NCBI GenBank assembly: GCA_003116975.1
Contig: BGKB01000225.1
Span: 1-64,000, forward strand
From: Aurantiochytrium sp. KH105
Taxonomy: Eukaryota; Sar; Bigyra; Thraustochytrida; Thraustochytriidae
Direction: 5' to 3'
DNA length: 64,000 bases
How positions within the stretch are numbered: the first letter of the stretch is position 1; every line of letters starts with the position of its first letter. The notes under the pieces are model-generated. The model worked only from the letters and a program-made list of their open reading frames with translations. It was not told the DNA's origin and did no database searches. Positions 10,542 to 20,221 of this stretch are shown here, in pieces. The position numbers were made by a program, and so were the translations under genes.

Positions 10542-11161
10542 TGCGTCTTCGAGCCGCTCTTCTTTCCGTCTTTGAGCTTCAGGCCTGGGAGTCTCGAGCC
10601 TCTTCGCGTCTGTGACTGTTGCTGCTGTTGCTGCTGTTGTTGCTGCTGACCTGCAGCGGCTTTGCTTTGGCCATTCGCGCGGGATTTGGGCACCGCGTGT
10701 CGCTTGGCGGCGCCGTCGACCGAGTCCACCGTGGACATCCACTGCAGCACCTGCGAGGGTCTCGAGCCGGGGAGGTCGTCATCGTCGTCCTCGGACATGG
10801 CTCTCCACCTCGCGCTGCGCGTGTCGTTCCTCTGTTTGTCCTCCTGGGCGCCCGCGCTGCTCGCGCCCGCGCTCAGCTCGGACGAGCGCTTGTCCAGGTT
10901 TTCCTCCTGGCCGCTCGCCGCGGCGCCGGCCTCGAGGTCGTCGTCCTCCGCCTCCTCGTCAGACCTGCGGCTCGCGCCGGCGGCGCTCCCTCGCCGCGCC
11001 GCCGCGCCGGCCTCGCCGCCGTGCTCGTAGAACTCCGTGAGGTTCGACTGCGACGGCCTGCGCGCCTCGCGCCCGCGCTCGCGCTCGTGAGCCTCGCGAG
11101 GCTGGCCGCCGCGCGCCGCGGCCTCGCCCTTGCCGCCGGCATTGCCCGCGCCGCGCGCCAT
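8150..11161 (-). CDS. Voltage-gated K+ channel with cyclic-nucleotide-binding domain (EAG/HCN/CNG superfamily)
   Basis: From the ATG at 11161 (context GCCATGG) the protein is 1003 residues. The same frame stays open to 11764, but that extension is Arg/Ala/Pro-rich noise. The N-terminal 400 residues are low complexity: acidic, Ala/Gly-rich, with two polyQ tracts. The membrane core starts near residue 445: S1 (WILAWDLLILILILFCVIYV), S2-S3 and an Arg-bearing S4 (NILRIFRLNRAYRIV). S5 is LHLIFVMSIFLLFAHWGGC, the pore helix and filter are TTISSVGYGDLTP (about 675), and S6 follows. GYG predicts K+ selectivity. A C-linker and a CNB fold (about 810-940, with YDTGEIMYLE and FIVREGVLAVCE) follow. The usual phosphate-binding cassette is not obvious, so ligand binding is uncertain. 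It is a plasma-membrane or ciliary channel by family. Confidence 0.93.
10493..10548 (-). repeat. CAG/CTG trinucleotide tract encoding polyQ in the channel
   Basis: A nearly pure CTG run on the plus strand is CAG on the coding strand and encodes about 18 glutamines in the cytoplasmic N-terminus of the channel. A second, mixed CAG/CAA tract lies at about 10617-10648. Pure CAG tracts are prone to length change. Confidence 0.9.
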
Positions 11162-12863
11162 GGCGCCGCCGCTCCTGCGCCCGCGCTCCGGCGATCGCGC
11201 TCTGCTGCGCCGCGCCGCGCCTCGCTTTGCCGCGCCTCGCTTTGCTTTGCTGCGCTGCGCTGCTCCGTTTGGATTTGCGCGCTCGCTCTGGTCTGCTTTT
11301 CTCGCGCCGGTTGGGCTGCGAGATGCGCTTTTGGGGAGCTCGAAGAACGATATGATTGATGTCTTACGGCATCGTCTTGGCCAGCGGCCGCGCGCTCCAA
11401 AGCCGGACGCCGGCGGCTGCTCTCGCGAGCGGCGCAGACAGTGCCGCGCGTGCGTGCGTGCGTGCGGGCGGGCGCCGGGCGCGGATGGATGGATACGCGG
11501 CCTCGAGCGATCGGTCGAAGGATCGGTGGCATACATGCGTGCGCCATACCGCAGAGGAGTCGAAGTGGACCGGCCACTGCTCGAGCCGGTCCAGAGAGGA
11601 GGGTGGTCCCAGGTGCGCGTCTTTCTGGCGAGACAGACCGCGCTGCGCAGGCGAGGCGACGGGGCAGACCTCGGGGGAAGGCGGACCTCGCGGACCTCGC
11701 CTGGTCCCTGCCCGGCCCCGGGATGCAGCAGGGTGACGAGGCTGGCTGCAAGCGGCGGCGGCACGGCGGCGCAGCGTCGAGATTAGATCGACTCGAGACT
11801 TTTGTGCTCGAAGAAGATGATTGGACTTGTTGGAGGTGGCGGAAGGAAGGAAAAACGGAGGCCGGCCAAGGAGGGAAACCATGAAGACCGCTCCTCGAAG
11901 AGTGTGTGTCGCTTGCTCGTGCAGATGGGTTTGGGTGGACAGAAGGGACGTGGGTGCTGGCTGCACGCAGATGATCGGTATACGCGCGCACGCCAACATT
12001 ACTTGCAGCTGCTTGCTGCAGCTGGTGGAGGTTGTGGATCTTGGAGACCTTTGGGGCGTCGGCCCAAATTCAGGGAGCTAGCTGATCGGACCGGGCGGCC
12101 CGGCTGCTCAGCGTCTGCGGAGAATGAACAGCGAGAGAGGCTTGTCTCGCTCGGTCGTGAGGCGTCTCGCGAAAGTCTGCGAGACCAATGTGCAGAGCGC
12201 AGGAGGGCACTTGTGGAGCTTGCTCTTTTGTATCTCAGGAGAGTGCCCAACATCTTCGGCTCTGTGAAAAGCTTCAGGCCATCCTGCGTTCCATGATCGT
12301 GTATAGGTCTGCTCACGACACAAGCGGAGAGCAAGACCCAAGACAAAAGATGCTCAAATTCCGTGAGCTTTCAAGTTGAAAGAGAATATTTCCTATTTTG
12401 CTGACCACAAGAGAAGTCAGTTGGCTCAGCCCTCAAGATAAAGCCTTCAGAGACTTTCCGTTGCTGCAAAATGCCAACCGCTTCAAAAAAAATAACAAGA
12501 GATGTTATGCACAGTCTTGACGTCACAGATCTAATGATCAAAGTAAAGTGGCCACAGCTTGCATCCTGCGGCGCCCTTCTCTCGCTTGCAACTTTTTCGG
12601 AGGCTATCTAGTCATTTGTGTTTTAGAGATTCCTGGGAATCCTTTGCTCGCTCGCCCGCGGCCGCCCTTGTCGGCCTGCAACTACCTCCTTGCCATTGGC
12701 TGCTGCAGCTGGCTTCTGATCAAGTTCGCGCGGGGCTCAGCAGGGGAAGAAGATACGAGGTTCATTCACAGCAGTCCGGCAAGGAAAGAAAGAGCCTGCG
12801 CGCGCGCACGCGTGCTTTGCAGAGCGAGGCGCTCGCTCGGAGGGGACGCGACCTTGTAGCACG
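11162..12863. promoter_or_regulatory. Divergent region between the K+ channel and VAC14 genes
   Basis: 1.7 kb between divergent start codons. The half next to the channel is very GC-rich with CGCG-type repeats (about 11195-11260) and a GTGC run near 11450. The middle (about 12300-12560) is AT-richer. Several ORFs here are Arg/Ser-rich and match nothing; I treat them as compositional. Confidence 0.4.
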
Positions 12864-15623
12864 ATGGAGGCCGGGCAGCAAGACGCCGAGCGCCAGGCTC
12901 AGGAGACGGGCCGGACGGCCTCGCCTGGAGCGGCGGCGGCAGGGTCAGCGTCAACGACGGCAACATCAAGCGCCGCAGCAGGCTCGACGACGCCAACAAC
13001 GACAGCTTCGGCGTCAGCGACAGCGGCGGCGGAGGACTCGAAGGAGAAAAAGTCGAGCGAAGTCGCTGCCAAGGAAGATGCAGACGCCCTTGCCGCCACG
13101 ACGCAGCCTTCGCAGCAGCAACATCACCACCAACAACAACATCAACAGCCACAGGTCGCCAAGCCGCAAGCCTTTGTAAAGGTTGTGCTGTCGCAAGGGG
13201 TAATGCGAGGACTGAGCGACCGCTCGTATGAAAAGCGTAAGGCAGGTGCGATTGAAATCGAGCGCATTGTGCGTGAAAAATCGTCTGGGCCAAACGCCGA
13301 TCCCAATGGCGCCGAGTACGTGGTGACGCTCATCAACATCCTCACGATGGATTACGCGTGCTCAATGAACAGCAGCCAGCGCAAGGGCGGCCTTATTGGT
13401 CTTGCCGCCGTGGCGCTGGGGCTCGGGCCAAGCAATACACCCAAATATCTGCAGTATCTATTGCCGCCCATCCTCAAGTGCTTTGACGATCCAGAGGCCC
13501 GCGTTCGATACTATGCATGCGAGGCTCTTTACAATGTCGCCAAGGTGGCCCGCAAGCACGTGCTCGCGTACTTTAATGCGCTCTTTGACGGACTTTTCCG
13601 GCTCTTTACCGATCTTGACGTAGACGTGAAAAACGGTGCCCAATTGCTCGACCGGCTCATGAAGGAAATCGTCACGGAGAACAGTGATACCTTCCAGGTC
13701 TCGACGTTTGTCCCGCTACTGGAAAAGCACCTCGTCAAATCGAATCCGTACACGCGGCAATTTCTCATTGGCTGGATTCTGGCGCTGGACTCGATTCCCA
13801 ATATAGATTTTCTCAACCACTTGCCCAAGGTTTTGGAGGGCATTTTCAACATGCTTAGCGATCAAAAGCGGGAAATCCGAATGCTGGCCGATAAGGCCTT
13901 GACACGCTTCTTGGCGGAAATTCAACAGGCAGACCGCGACAACTTTGAAAAGGACATTATTCTCGCCATCGTGAATATCCTCACGCACCAATGCGCGACA
14001 GCGCAAAAGTTTACTCGGCTCACCGCCGTCATGTGGATCCAACAGCTCCTTGATATTTTCCAAGAACAACTCACACCTGCATACGCAAGCATTGCTGGCG
14101 TTCTGCTCAATTGCTTGAGCGATAGCGAGGCTGACATCAAGAGCGCTGCAGACAAGGCTCACACAAGTATTCTCGAATTGGTGCGCTCTGGCACGAATGA
14201 GTTCACTTTGCGGCCGCTCATCAACGTGGTGACGGAGAAGCTCTCGTTAGGATCCGCCGCGGCCGCTCGTCGCGGAGGTGACGCTCCTTCTGCCACCGCA
14301 GGAAGTCCTCCTGCTGCCGGAATGGGCGCCGGGATTGGCAACGGAGGAGCTGGGCCAAGTGGCAGTATCGCGGACTTGGGGCTTGGCGCGCACGCGTCTG
14401 GCGAAAGCGCAGCGGCGGTGGTACCTCTGCCAACGCGCATGGCCGCCCTCACATGGATCCTCATGCTTTTGGACAAGTACCCGAATGAGATGATGGAGCA
14501 CTTGGAGAGGCTGACACCGGCGATGCTGACGGCGCTCTCGGACCCGTCGGACGACTTGGTGGTGCAGGATCTCGAGGTGCTTGCGCGTATCGCGCGGAAT
14601 ACGAGTCGCATGGACGAAGTTGTGGGTCAGGTAGTGACTGTGTTCCGAGAGGACCGTGGGCTGTTTGACAGTCGCGGAAGCTTTGTAATTCGGAAATTGT
14701 GCGTGCTGCTGGAACCAAGCACCGTATACCTGATTCTTGCCAAAGAAGTCGACAAGGAGAGCGACATGGACTTTGCGCATCTGATGGTGCAAACACTAAA
14801 TCTGATTCTTCTCACGGGCCCGGAACTTGGTGCATTCCGCGCGCGGCTGAAGCGATCGTGGCGCATTTGCTGCGGCGAGGATCGTTGCGGGGACGAGGAT
14901 AAAGCGCGTGCTGATTCGAATGTCTTTGTGACGCTGTACAAGACGTGGTGCTTTGACCCCGTTGCCACGCTAAGTCTGTGTTTGCTGGCGCAGTCGTACC
15001 ACCTATCGAGTTTGCTCGTGACTCGTCTCGCAGACACGCACGTGACCGTGGGAATTCTTATGGAGATTGACAAGCTTGTGCAGCTCATCGAATCTCCAGC
15101 GTTCCTCAATTTGCGTCTTGAGCTTGTCAACACGGGCAGTAGTTTTCGCCCCGCGCTTTTGCGAACCCTGTATGGACTTTTGATGATCTTACCTCAGGGA
15201 AATGCGTATGGCACGCTGTCCAATCGATTAAACGATGCGAGTGCGATGCATTTAGCGATAGCTTCAAATGGCTCGCATCCACTGCGGGCGCTCATGGCTG
15301 CCGATGCCGGAACGGTGAGCGCACCCAAGACGGTCTCTTCATCGTCGATTCCTTCGGTTTCCTCGTCATCTCACACAGGAAAGAAAAAGTTTTTCGGCAA
15401 GCTTGGCGGCGGAGGCGGAGCAGGAGGAGGCGCAAGCAACAACGCGGTGCCTGATGCGGGCTCGGAGCCGGAGGCGCAGCAGGTCGATGAAGACCCGGAA
15501 GCACAGCGGCGCGAGGTCGAAGCTCAACTTTTGGAGCACTTTATCACCGTTCAATCGCAGGTAATCTCTAAAATTGAGCGCGCCATTCACGCCAAGTCGC
15601 TCGTGGGCCTAGCTTCTAGCTAG
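12864..15623 (+). CDS. VAC14: VAC14 homolog, scaffold of the PIKfyve/Fab1 complex
   Basis: A 919-residue single-exon protein. The first 100 residues are low complexity (Ala/Thr/Ser, then Gln/His). Conserved sequence begins near residue 103 with LSDRSYEKRKAGAIEIERIV, then NSSQRKGGLIGLAAVALGLG and DPEARVRYYACEALYNVAKV, the hallmark HEAT repeats of VAC14. Near 750-770 lies LLRTLYGLLMILPQGNAYGT, typical of the Fig4-binding C-terminal region. The length exceeds the usual 780-880 because of the N-terminus, a Gly/Ala-rich insert near 475-510 and a Gly-rich insert near 840. VAC14 holds the Fab1/PIKfyve kinase and the Fig4 phosphatase together on endolysosomes to make PI(3,5)P2. The start ATG at 12864 follows a purine-rich leader and precedes the conserved part by enough to be safe. 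Confidence 0.95.
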   Translation: MEAGQQDAERQAQETGRTASPGAAAAGSASTTATSSAAAGSTTPTTTASASATAAAEDSKEKKSSEVAAKEDADALAATTQPSQQQHHHQQQHQQPQVAKPQAFVKVVLSQGVMRGLSDRSYEKRKAGAIEIERIVREKSSGPNADPNGAEYVVTLINILTMDYACSMNSSQRKGGLIGLAAVALGLGPSNTPKYLQYLLPPILKCFDDPEARVRYYACEALYNVAKVARKHVLAYFNALFDGLFRLFTDLDVDVKNGAQLLDRLMKEIVTENSDTFQVSTFVPLLEKHLVKSNPYTRQFLIGWILALDSIPNIDFLNHLPKVLEGIFNMLSDQKREIRMLADKALTRFLAEIQQADRDNFEKDIILAIVNILTHQCATAQKFTRLTAVMWIQQLLDIFQEQLTPAYASIAGVLLNCLSDSEADIKSAADKAHTSILELVRSGTNEFTLRPLINVVTEKLSLGSAAAARRGGDAPSATAGSPPAAGMGAGIGNGGAGPSGSIADLGLGAHASGESAAAVVPLPTRMAALTWILMLLDKYPNEMMEHLERLTPAMLTALSDPSDDLVVQDLEVLARIARNTSRMDEVVGQVVTVFREDRGLFDSRGSFVIRKLCVLLEPSTVYLILAKEVDKESDMDFAHLMVQTLNLILLTGPELGAFRARLKRSWRICCGEDRCGDEDKARADSNVFVTLYKTWCFDPVATLSLCLLAQSYHLSSLLVTRLADTHVTVGILMEIDKLVQLIESPAFLNLRLELVNTGSSFRPALLRTLYGLLMILPQGNAYGTLSNRLNDASAMHLAIASNGSHPLRALMAADAGTVSAPKTVSSSSIPSVSSSSHTGKKKFFGKLGGGGGAGGGASNNAVPDAGSEPEAQQVDEDPEAQRREVEAQLLEHFITVQSQVISKIERAIHAKSLVGLASS

Positions 15624-15939
15624 CTAAAGATGCTTCTTCACTCGTTCGTCTTGGCTGGCTAGCTGATTTTGAAAAGGTGACTGGCTGGCTGGTTAACGGC
15701 TGGCTGGCTGGCTGACTGGCTGTTAAGCTGGCCCAACGAGACATACAAAAGCAAACGCTTGTTTTCTTCACCCTCTTTTCCTAAATCTATAGACGCGCAG
15801 TAGGCAGTATAGGGAAATTTCAATGTAAAAGTTGATGCAAATTGAGAATAGCAAGATGTATTATGTTATTTTATTATGGCACGGTGCGCGATACAGAATC
15901 GAGTCAGTCGATTTGAGACAAGAGTTGCCTGCCATGTAT
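15624..15939. repeat. Convergent 3' region with CTGG tetranucleotide repeats
   Basis: 316 bp between VAC14 (+) and the reticulon-like gene (-). Imperfect CTGG repeats fill about 15650-15730, just after the VAC14 stop codon. No gene is seen. Confidence 0.7.
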
Positions 15940-16830
15940 TTAGTCGGTCTTGTTCGTGGCGGGTTGATCCGTCTTGGCCGTCTTTTGCTGCATCTTGTCC
16001 TTGACCTGAGACACCTTCTCGGAGACGACTTGTTCAGCCTTGGCGTACGCCTCTTGGGCCTTGGCCTTGGCCTGCTCCACGTGGGGCTCGACCTTGGACC
16101 AGGCGGCATCGGAGACCTCGTCAATCTTCTCCTGGTTACGCTGATACAGGGCAGGCCAGATCATCTGATGCATAAAGGCAAGATACATGACCGTGTACAC
16201 GGTGAAGATCTTGAAGACGATGATGGTGACGACGAGGTGCGCCAAGACAATCTTGAGGGCGTGGCGTCCGCTCGAGGTCGGCTTGGTTGCCTCGTCGAGG
16301 GACTTGCAGGCACCGTTGATCTTGGCTTCAATGAGGCTGGCGCTGCCACCAATGATGCTCGACACCTGCTTGGGCGCAGGGATTGGCAGCCACTTTTCAA
16401 GACCGTCGCAGAGATTACGGAGGGCGTTGTGCAGCGAGCGTACCTTTTCCGGGCCCTTGGTCGCCTCGAGAGCGTAGTGGCAGGCCGCGACAATGACGAG
16501 ACGCATCATGACCAGATAGCAGAGAAGGTTGACCGCCGAGTAGGCCTCCTCACCCCAGGTCATGACGAAGACAAAGGTGACGGCAGCCACGACAATGGCA
16601 GAGTTAAACGGCTGGTCCCATCGCTGCAGCTCGAGGACCTGCTCCTTGAATGCGCTCTGGGAGCCGGGGAGTTTATCGAGGAGACCGGAGGAGGGCTGCT
16701 TGACGGCATTGGACGCGGCGGTCTTGGCGCTCTGAAACGACTCGCTCACGGACGCAGAGGTCGATCCGGCGTCCTTGCCAATCGGCGCCACGGGCGGCGT
16801 CGCCTCAGTACCAATATCGGGGGCGCTCAT
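15940..16830 (-). CDS. Reticulon-like ER membrane-shaping protein
   Basis: A 296-residue protein. The N-terminal 60 residues are Ser/Ala-rich. Two long hydrophobic regions are separated by a soluble loop: about residues 75-115 (SAIVVAAVTFVFVMTWGEEA then LLCYLVMMRLVIVAAC) and about 200-225 (HALKIVLAHLVVTIIVFKIF). This is the paired-hairpin layout of the reticulon homology domain, and the opening LQRWDQPFNSAIVV fits reticulons. The C-terminal 60 residues form a charged Ala/Lys/Glu helix. Reticulons wedge into the outer leaflet and curve ER tubules. Sequence similarity outside the hairpins is weak, so a related hairpin family such as REEP or ARL6IP1 remains possible. Confidence 0.75.
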   Translation of the reverse strand: MSAPDIGTEATPPVAPIGKDAGSTSASVSESFQSAKTAASNAVKQPSSGLLDKLPGSQSAFKEQVLELQRWDQPFNSAIVVAAVTFVFVMTWGEEAYSAVNLLCYLVMMRLVIVAACHYALEATKGPEKVRSLHNALRNLCDGLEKWLPIPAPKQVSSIIGGSASLIEAKINGACKSLDEATKPTSSGRHALKIVLAHLVVTIIVFKIFTVYTVMYLAFMHQMIWPALYQRNQEKIDEVSDAAWSKVEPHVEQAKAKAQEAYAKAEQVVSEKVSQVKDKMQQKTAKTDQPATNKTD

Positions 16831-18485
16831 CTTCTCCTTGGACGATTGCCTGCCTGCCTGCCTGATGGATAGATGGGTGCACCGATGAAATCTCTTTTGC
16901 TAGGGTGGAGCCTGTGCTATCTATTTGCAGCCAGCGGCGTTATCGTTTCACGTTACGCGTTGTCGTCCACGACGTCGCCACCGTTTCTCTTCCCGTCAGT
17001 GATCCCCTTCCTTCGTGCGCTCCGTCTCTCCTCGCGCGCGCCCATTGCGCTCTCCTCCCTGCTCCCTCCCCTCCCTCGCTCCCTATCGCGCGCAAACCCG
17101 CCTCGGCGCGAGGAGGGAGGCACGTTGTTCGCGTCCGCCATGACGCTGCCGCTGTCCATGCCCACATCAGTCTGAGGCGCAGCGCGGCCGCAGCGCCTCG
17201 CGGGCGTCGCGGGGGCGGAGGCGCGCCCACGCACGCACGCAGGCGGGCAGGCACGCACGCAGGCAGGCGCGCGTCCGCGCGAACGCAAGCAGGCAGGCAA
17301 ACAAACGTACCGAGTGCGCGGGGTTCGTGCGAGCCGACGCTGCGGATCGATCGCGATTCGAGGTCTGGCTGATCGACCGATTGATCGCCTCGTTGGCTTC
17401 ACTCACTCTCTCACTCAAGCAAATGCCGTGCAATGCATGCATAAAATTCCAATCATGTCCACCAAATCGACGAATTCAAATCAAATCCACGCCAATTCAA
17501 TTCAATTCAAATCCGCGCGAATTCAAATCCAAGCCGATTCAAACCGAAGTTCAAATCCACCATGCCCAAACCAGAGTCCCGCCGCGACGCGGCCGTCGCG
17601 ATGCCTCGCGCAGCCGAAGCCGCCCCCGCCGCCCGCGCCCGCGCCTGCGCCCGCGCCCGCGCGCGCGGCTCGCTTTGCGCGGGCGGAGCGGCGTTGGGCG
17701 GTCGGTCGCTGGCTCGATGCGCGTCGCCCGGGAGACGGACGGGAGGGCGGCCAGAGCCGAAGCCGAAGCCGGCCTCGGGAGCGCGCGGGGAGGGAAGAGG
17801 ACGCCGGGGCACGTCGCCCTGGCGGCCGGCAGCGGCAGCGGCGAAAGGCCCGGCCGCTGGAGCCCGGGAGGCGCGCGCGAGAGGCGCTGAGAGCGACGGC
17901 GCGAGTGGCGGGGCGTCAGCGGGCACGCGAGCGGGCTAGCTGGCCAGCGAGCTCCGGAACTTGCTGCCTCTAGGGGTTTCGTCCCCCCTGCGTCACTGGG
18001 CAAGGATCTGCGAAGAACTGCCTCCGCGCAGAGGGAAGAAAGTTCCGCATGGATCCCCGCAGAGAGAGGGCGGATACTCACTGCGGAATCCAGTGGCAGG
18101 GATGGTTCTTTGCAACCGGTGCTCCCAACGCGGCGCGAGTGTGGGAGAATAGAGGCATGCAACGCATGGCAGGACGCTTCAGTGATGGAAGAAGCTGAGG
18201 CCAGGAAGCCCAGGTTTATGATGAAACGGACGAGACTATAACGGCGAAACCTTCGCGCCCCATTGCTGAGCACGGACTGACTGAAATGTGAATCACAGTC
18301 AGGGAGCTGCAGCTGCTGCCGACAGCGACAGGCGACAGCGAGCCGCTGCTGCTGCCGCTGAAGAATAAGCGGCGTGTGAACCCTTTGACTTTTCTTGTGC
18401 TTCGTTCGTCCACTATCGCGCCGCGTGCGGACGACAGCAGCGGTAAAGCTTGAAAGCGCAAGCAGCGTAGAGAGGGAAAGGCAGA
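16831..18485. promoter_or_regulatory. Divergent region with GCCT/AGGC repeats and ATTCAAATC motifs
   Basis: 1.66 kb between the reticulon-like gene (-) and the TMEM53-like gene (+). GCCT repeats (16846-16864) sit just upstream of the reticulon start. ACGC/AGGC repeats fill about 17225-17300. A cluster of ATTCAAATC-like words lies at about 17474-17560, recalling the GAATTT run at 435-461. ORFs in the GC-rich part (17560-17940) are Arg/Ala/Pro-rich and are rejected. Confidence 0.45.
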
Positions 18486-19295
18486 ATGAGCGCCATCGTG
18501 TTCACGCTGGGGTGGTGGCGGAGTAAACCCAAGGCGCTCAGCAAGTATGCTGCCTTGTACGAACGCCAGGCCAAGGTCAAGGCCGTGTGCGTTGACACGC
18601 TCTCGTCGCAAGAGCTTATGCTCACCAGCGCGCGGACAAAGGCTGTGCAGCGCGCTGTGCAAACCTTGAGAGCACAGTGCGAAGCACAGCAGAAAGAAGG
18701 GGGCCGAAACGGGGAGCGACCACGCGTTGTGGTGCACTGTATGAGCAACAATGGAGGCCTGGAACTCAACGATGTGCTCAAGAAACTTGAGCAAGAGGCC
18801 GATGCACCTTGGAAACCAGACATTCGTGGCATTGTCTTTGACAGCTGTCCCGGAAACCTCACCTTTCGGGCTTGGTCCGGAGCTCTGTTCGCCTCGTCCA
18901 GCAACAAGCTTCCTCTTGGTCTTGGACTCGGTGCAGGCATTCTTGCGACGACTCTCGGTCTGCATGCGACGCTCGGGGGTGTAGGAACGATTGCTGCGCT
19001 CGGCGCAGGTCTCGTGGCTGGAAGGTCGTTCGAGAACTTCCTCACGGAACGGTACCATCGTCACATGGTGGAGCGCACTGCCGGTATTCCCAAATTATTT
19101 CTCTATTCGGATGGGGATGACCTCGTCACCTATGATGCCGTGGAGGCTGTGGCAAAGCGGATGAAAGATAATGGCGACGACGTTTCCATGTATCGTTTTG
19201 ATGGTACAATGCACGTAGCACACATGATGGCTGAGCGGGACAAGTACGAGAAAGAGGTTAGCTCATTTCTCGAAAAAGTTTTGCCATCCACGTAA
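18486..19295 (+). CDS. TMEM53/DUF829 family alpha/beta-hydrolase-like membrane protein (copy A)
   Basis: A 269-residue protein of the TMEM53 (DUF829) family. Family landmarks are in order: GWW near residue 9, KALSKYAALY (about 16-25), the nucleophile-elbow-like block VVHCMSNNG (about 82-90), IRGIVFDSCPG (about 113-123), a hydrophobic Gly-rich segment (about 142-178), then KLFLYSDGDDLV (about 203-214) and MHVAHM near 238. The Ser-Asp-His spacing fits an alpha/beta hydrolase fold. Animal TMEM53 sits in the nuclear envelope and ER; no enzymatic substrate is established. A paralog (copy B) begins at 21436 in the same orientation, with two minus-strand genes between them. The ATG at 18486 opens directly on the conserved strand. 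Confidence 0.92.
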   Translation: MSAIVFTLGWWRSKPKALSKYAALYERQAKVKAVCVDTLSSQELMLTSARTKAVQRAVQTLRAQCEAQQKEGGRNGERPRVVVHCMSNNGGLELNDVLKKLEQEADAPWKPDIRGIVFDSCPGNLTFRAWSGALFASSSNKLPLGLGLGAGILATTLGLHATLGGVGTIAALGAGLVAGRSFENFLTERYHRHMVERTAGIPKLFLYSDGDDLVTYDAVEAVAKRMKDNGDDVSMYRFDGTMHVAHMMAERDKYEKEVSSFLEKVLPST

Positions 19296-19489
19296 GCGAC
19301 TAGTCTACAATTATTGTTTTCGTATGAATTGTGTTTTGCACAAATATTGCAATGCCTGTGTGCTTGTGTCATGGCCAACTTTTCCATGAACTATTTTTAT
19401 CTCTCTCTCTCTGCGCCAATTTGATTGAGAGTAACCTCATCATGATATTTGAAAATCATTAACTTTTTTGTCTTCCTGCCTGGGTAGGC

Positions 19490-20176
19490 CTACGTTTGGT
19501 GACTGTTTGGAGATGCTTCCGCGTGTGACACAATGTTTGATAATTTACCAGTGGGTCCGTCTGTCAAGGAAAGGACAAGCTGCGCTTTGGAGAGAGCCTT
19601 GAGTACGCAGGGCCAACCTCTCGACGCAATGACAACCTTTGCCCGAGAGCGCCTTGAGGTCAAGAGACGTACGTCGGCAGTGCTGGCGCCAAACCAAAAG
19701 ACACGGCCAATACTTGGGCAATTCACAGCAAGTGCGCGTACAACCTTGACATGATCATCCACGAACCAGTCGAGCGCGAGTTCATTGCAAATGCGAGCTT
19801 TGTCCTCGTATGTGCGTACGAAGACAAGGTGAGCGCGAAGTACCTTTGTCTCGTTGTAGAAATCGACGCTGTCGAGCCAGGTCCTAATTCGCAACTCCAT
19901 TTCAGGTCCAGCTTTGGAAACAATAAAGACATGTTCGGACCCGCATCTGCCGACAAGGTGTCGTATCGCGGGGAGGGCCAGCGGGACCGGCTCGGGTTGA
20001 TCATCAAGCCCGATCACCTTGCCAAAGTCGACGCCTACGCGCATTGTGGCCCTCTTTTTCGTCTGTTTGCATGCCGAGACGGTGCCGTAACGCCGACCGA
20101 ACCACGATGGAACGGAATCGTCCAGACCCGTTGCCTCCATGCGACGGAACGTGCGGAGACTCGATGGCGATCCCAT
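19490..20176 (-). CDS. HAD-like hydrolase-fold protein
   Basis: 228 residues from ATG 20176; an alternative ATG at 20044 (184 residues) sits immediately before the conserved part and has a good context (CACAATGC). The conserved blocks are VGVDFGKVIG (motif I position), HVFIVSKAGP (motif II Ser region), a Lys/Arg-rich middle and DWFVDDHVKVV (motif IV acidic pair). This order matches the HAD phosphatase fold. Motif I reads D-F-G rather than the usual D-x-D, so the general acid of classic HAD phosphatases is missing and activity is uncertain. It lies 45 bp downstream of the histidine phosphatase gene on the same strand, so the two may share regulation. Confidence 0.75.
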   Translation of the reverse strand: MGSPSSLRTFRRMEATGLDDSVPSWFGRRYGTVSACKQTKKRATMRVGVDFGKVIGLDDQPEPVPLALPAIRHLVGRCGSEHVFIVSKAGPEMELRIRTWLDSVDFYNETKVLRAHLVFVRTYEDKARICNELALDWFVDDHVKVVRALAVNCPSIGRVFWFGASTADVRLLTSRRSRAKVVIASRGWPCVLKALSKAQLVLSLTDGPTGKLSNIVSHAEASPNSHQT

Positions 20177-20221
20177 CGCTCCTTGCGATGAATTGACGTC
20201 GGCATGAGTTCACGACGCTCC

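Noticed and set aside
11162..11764. N-terminal extension of the K+ channel frame
   Set aside because: It is Arg/Ala/Pro-rich, reads into promoter repeats and adds no domain; ATG 11161 has a better context.
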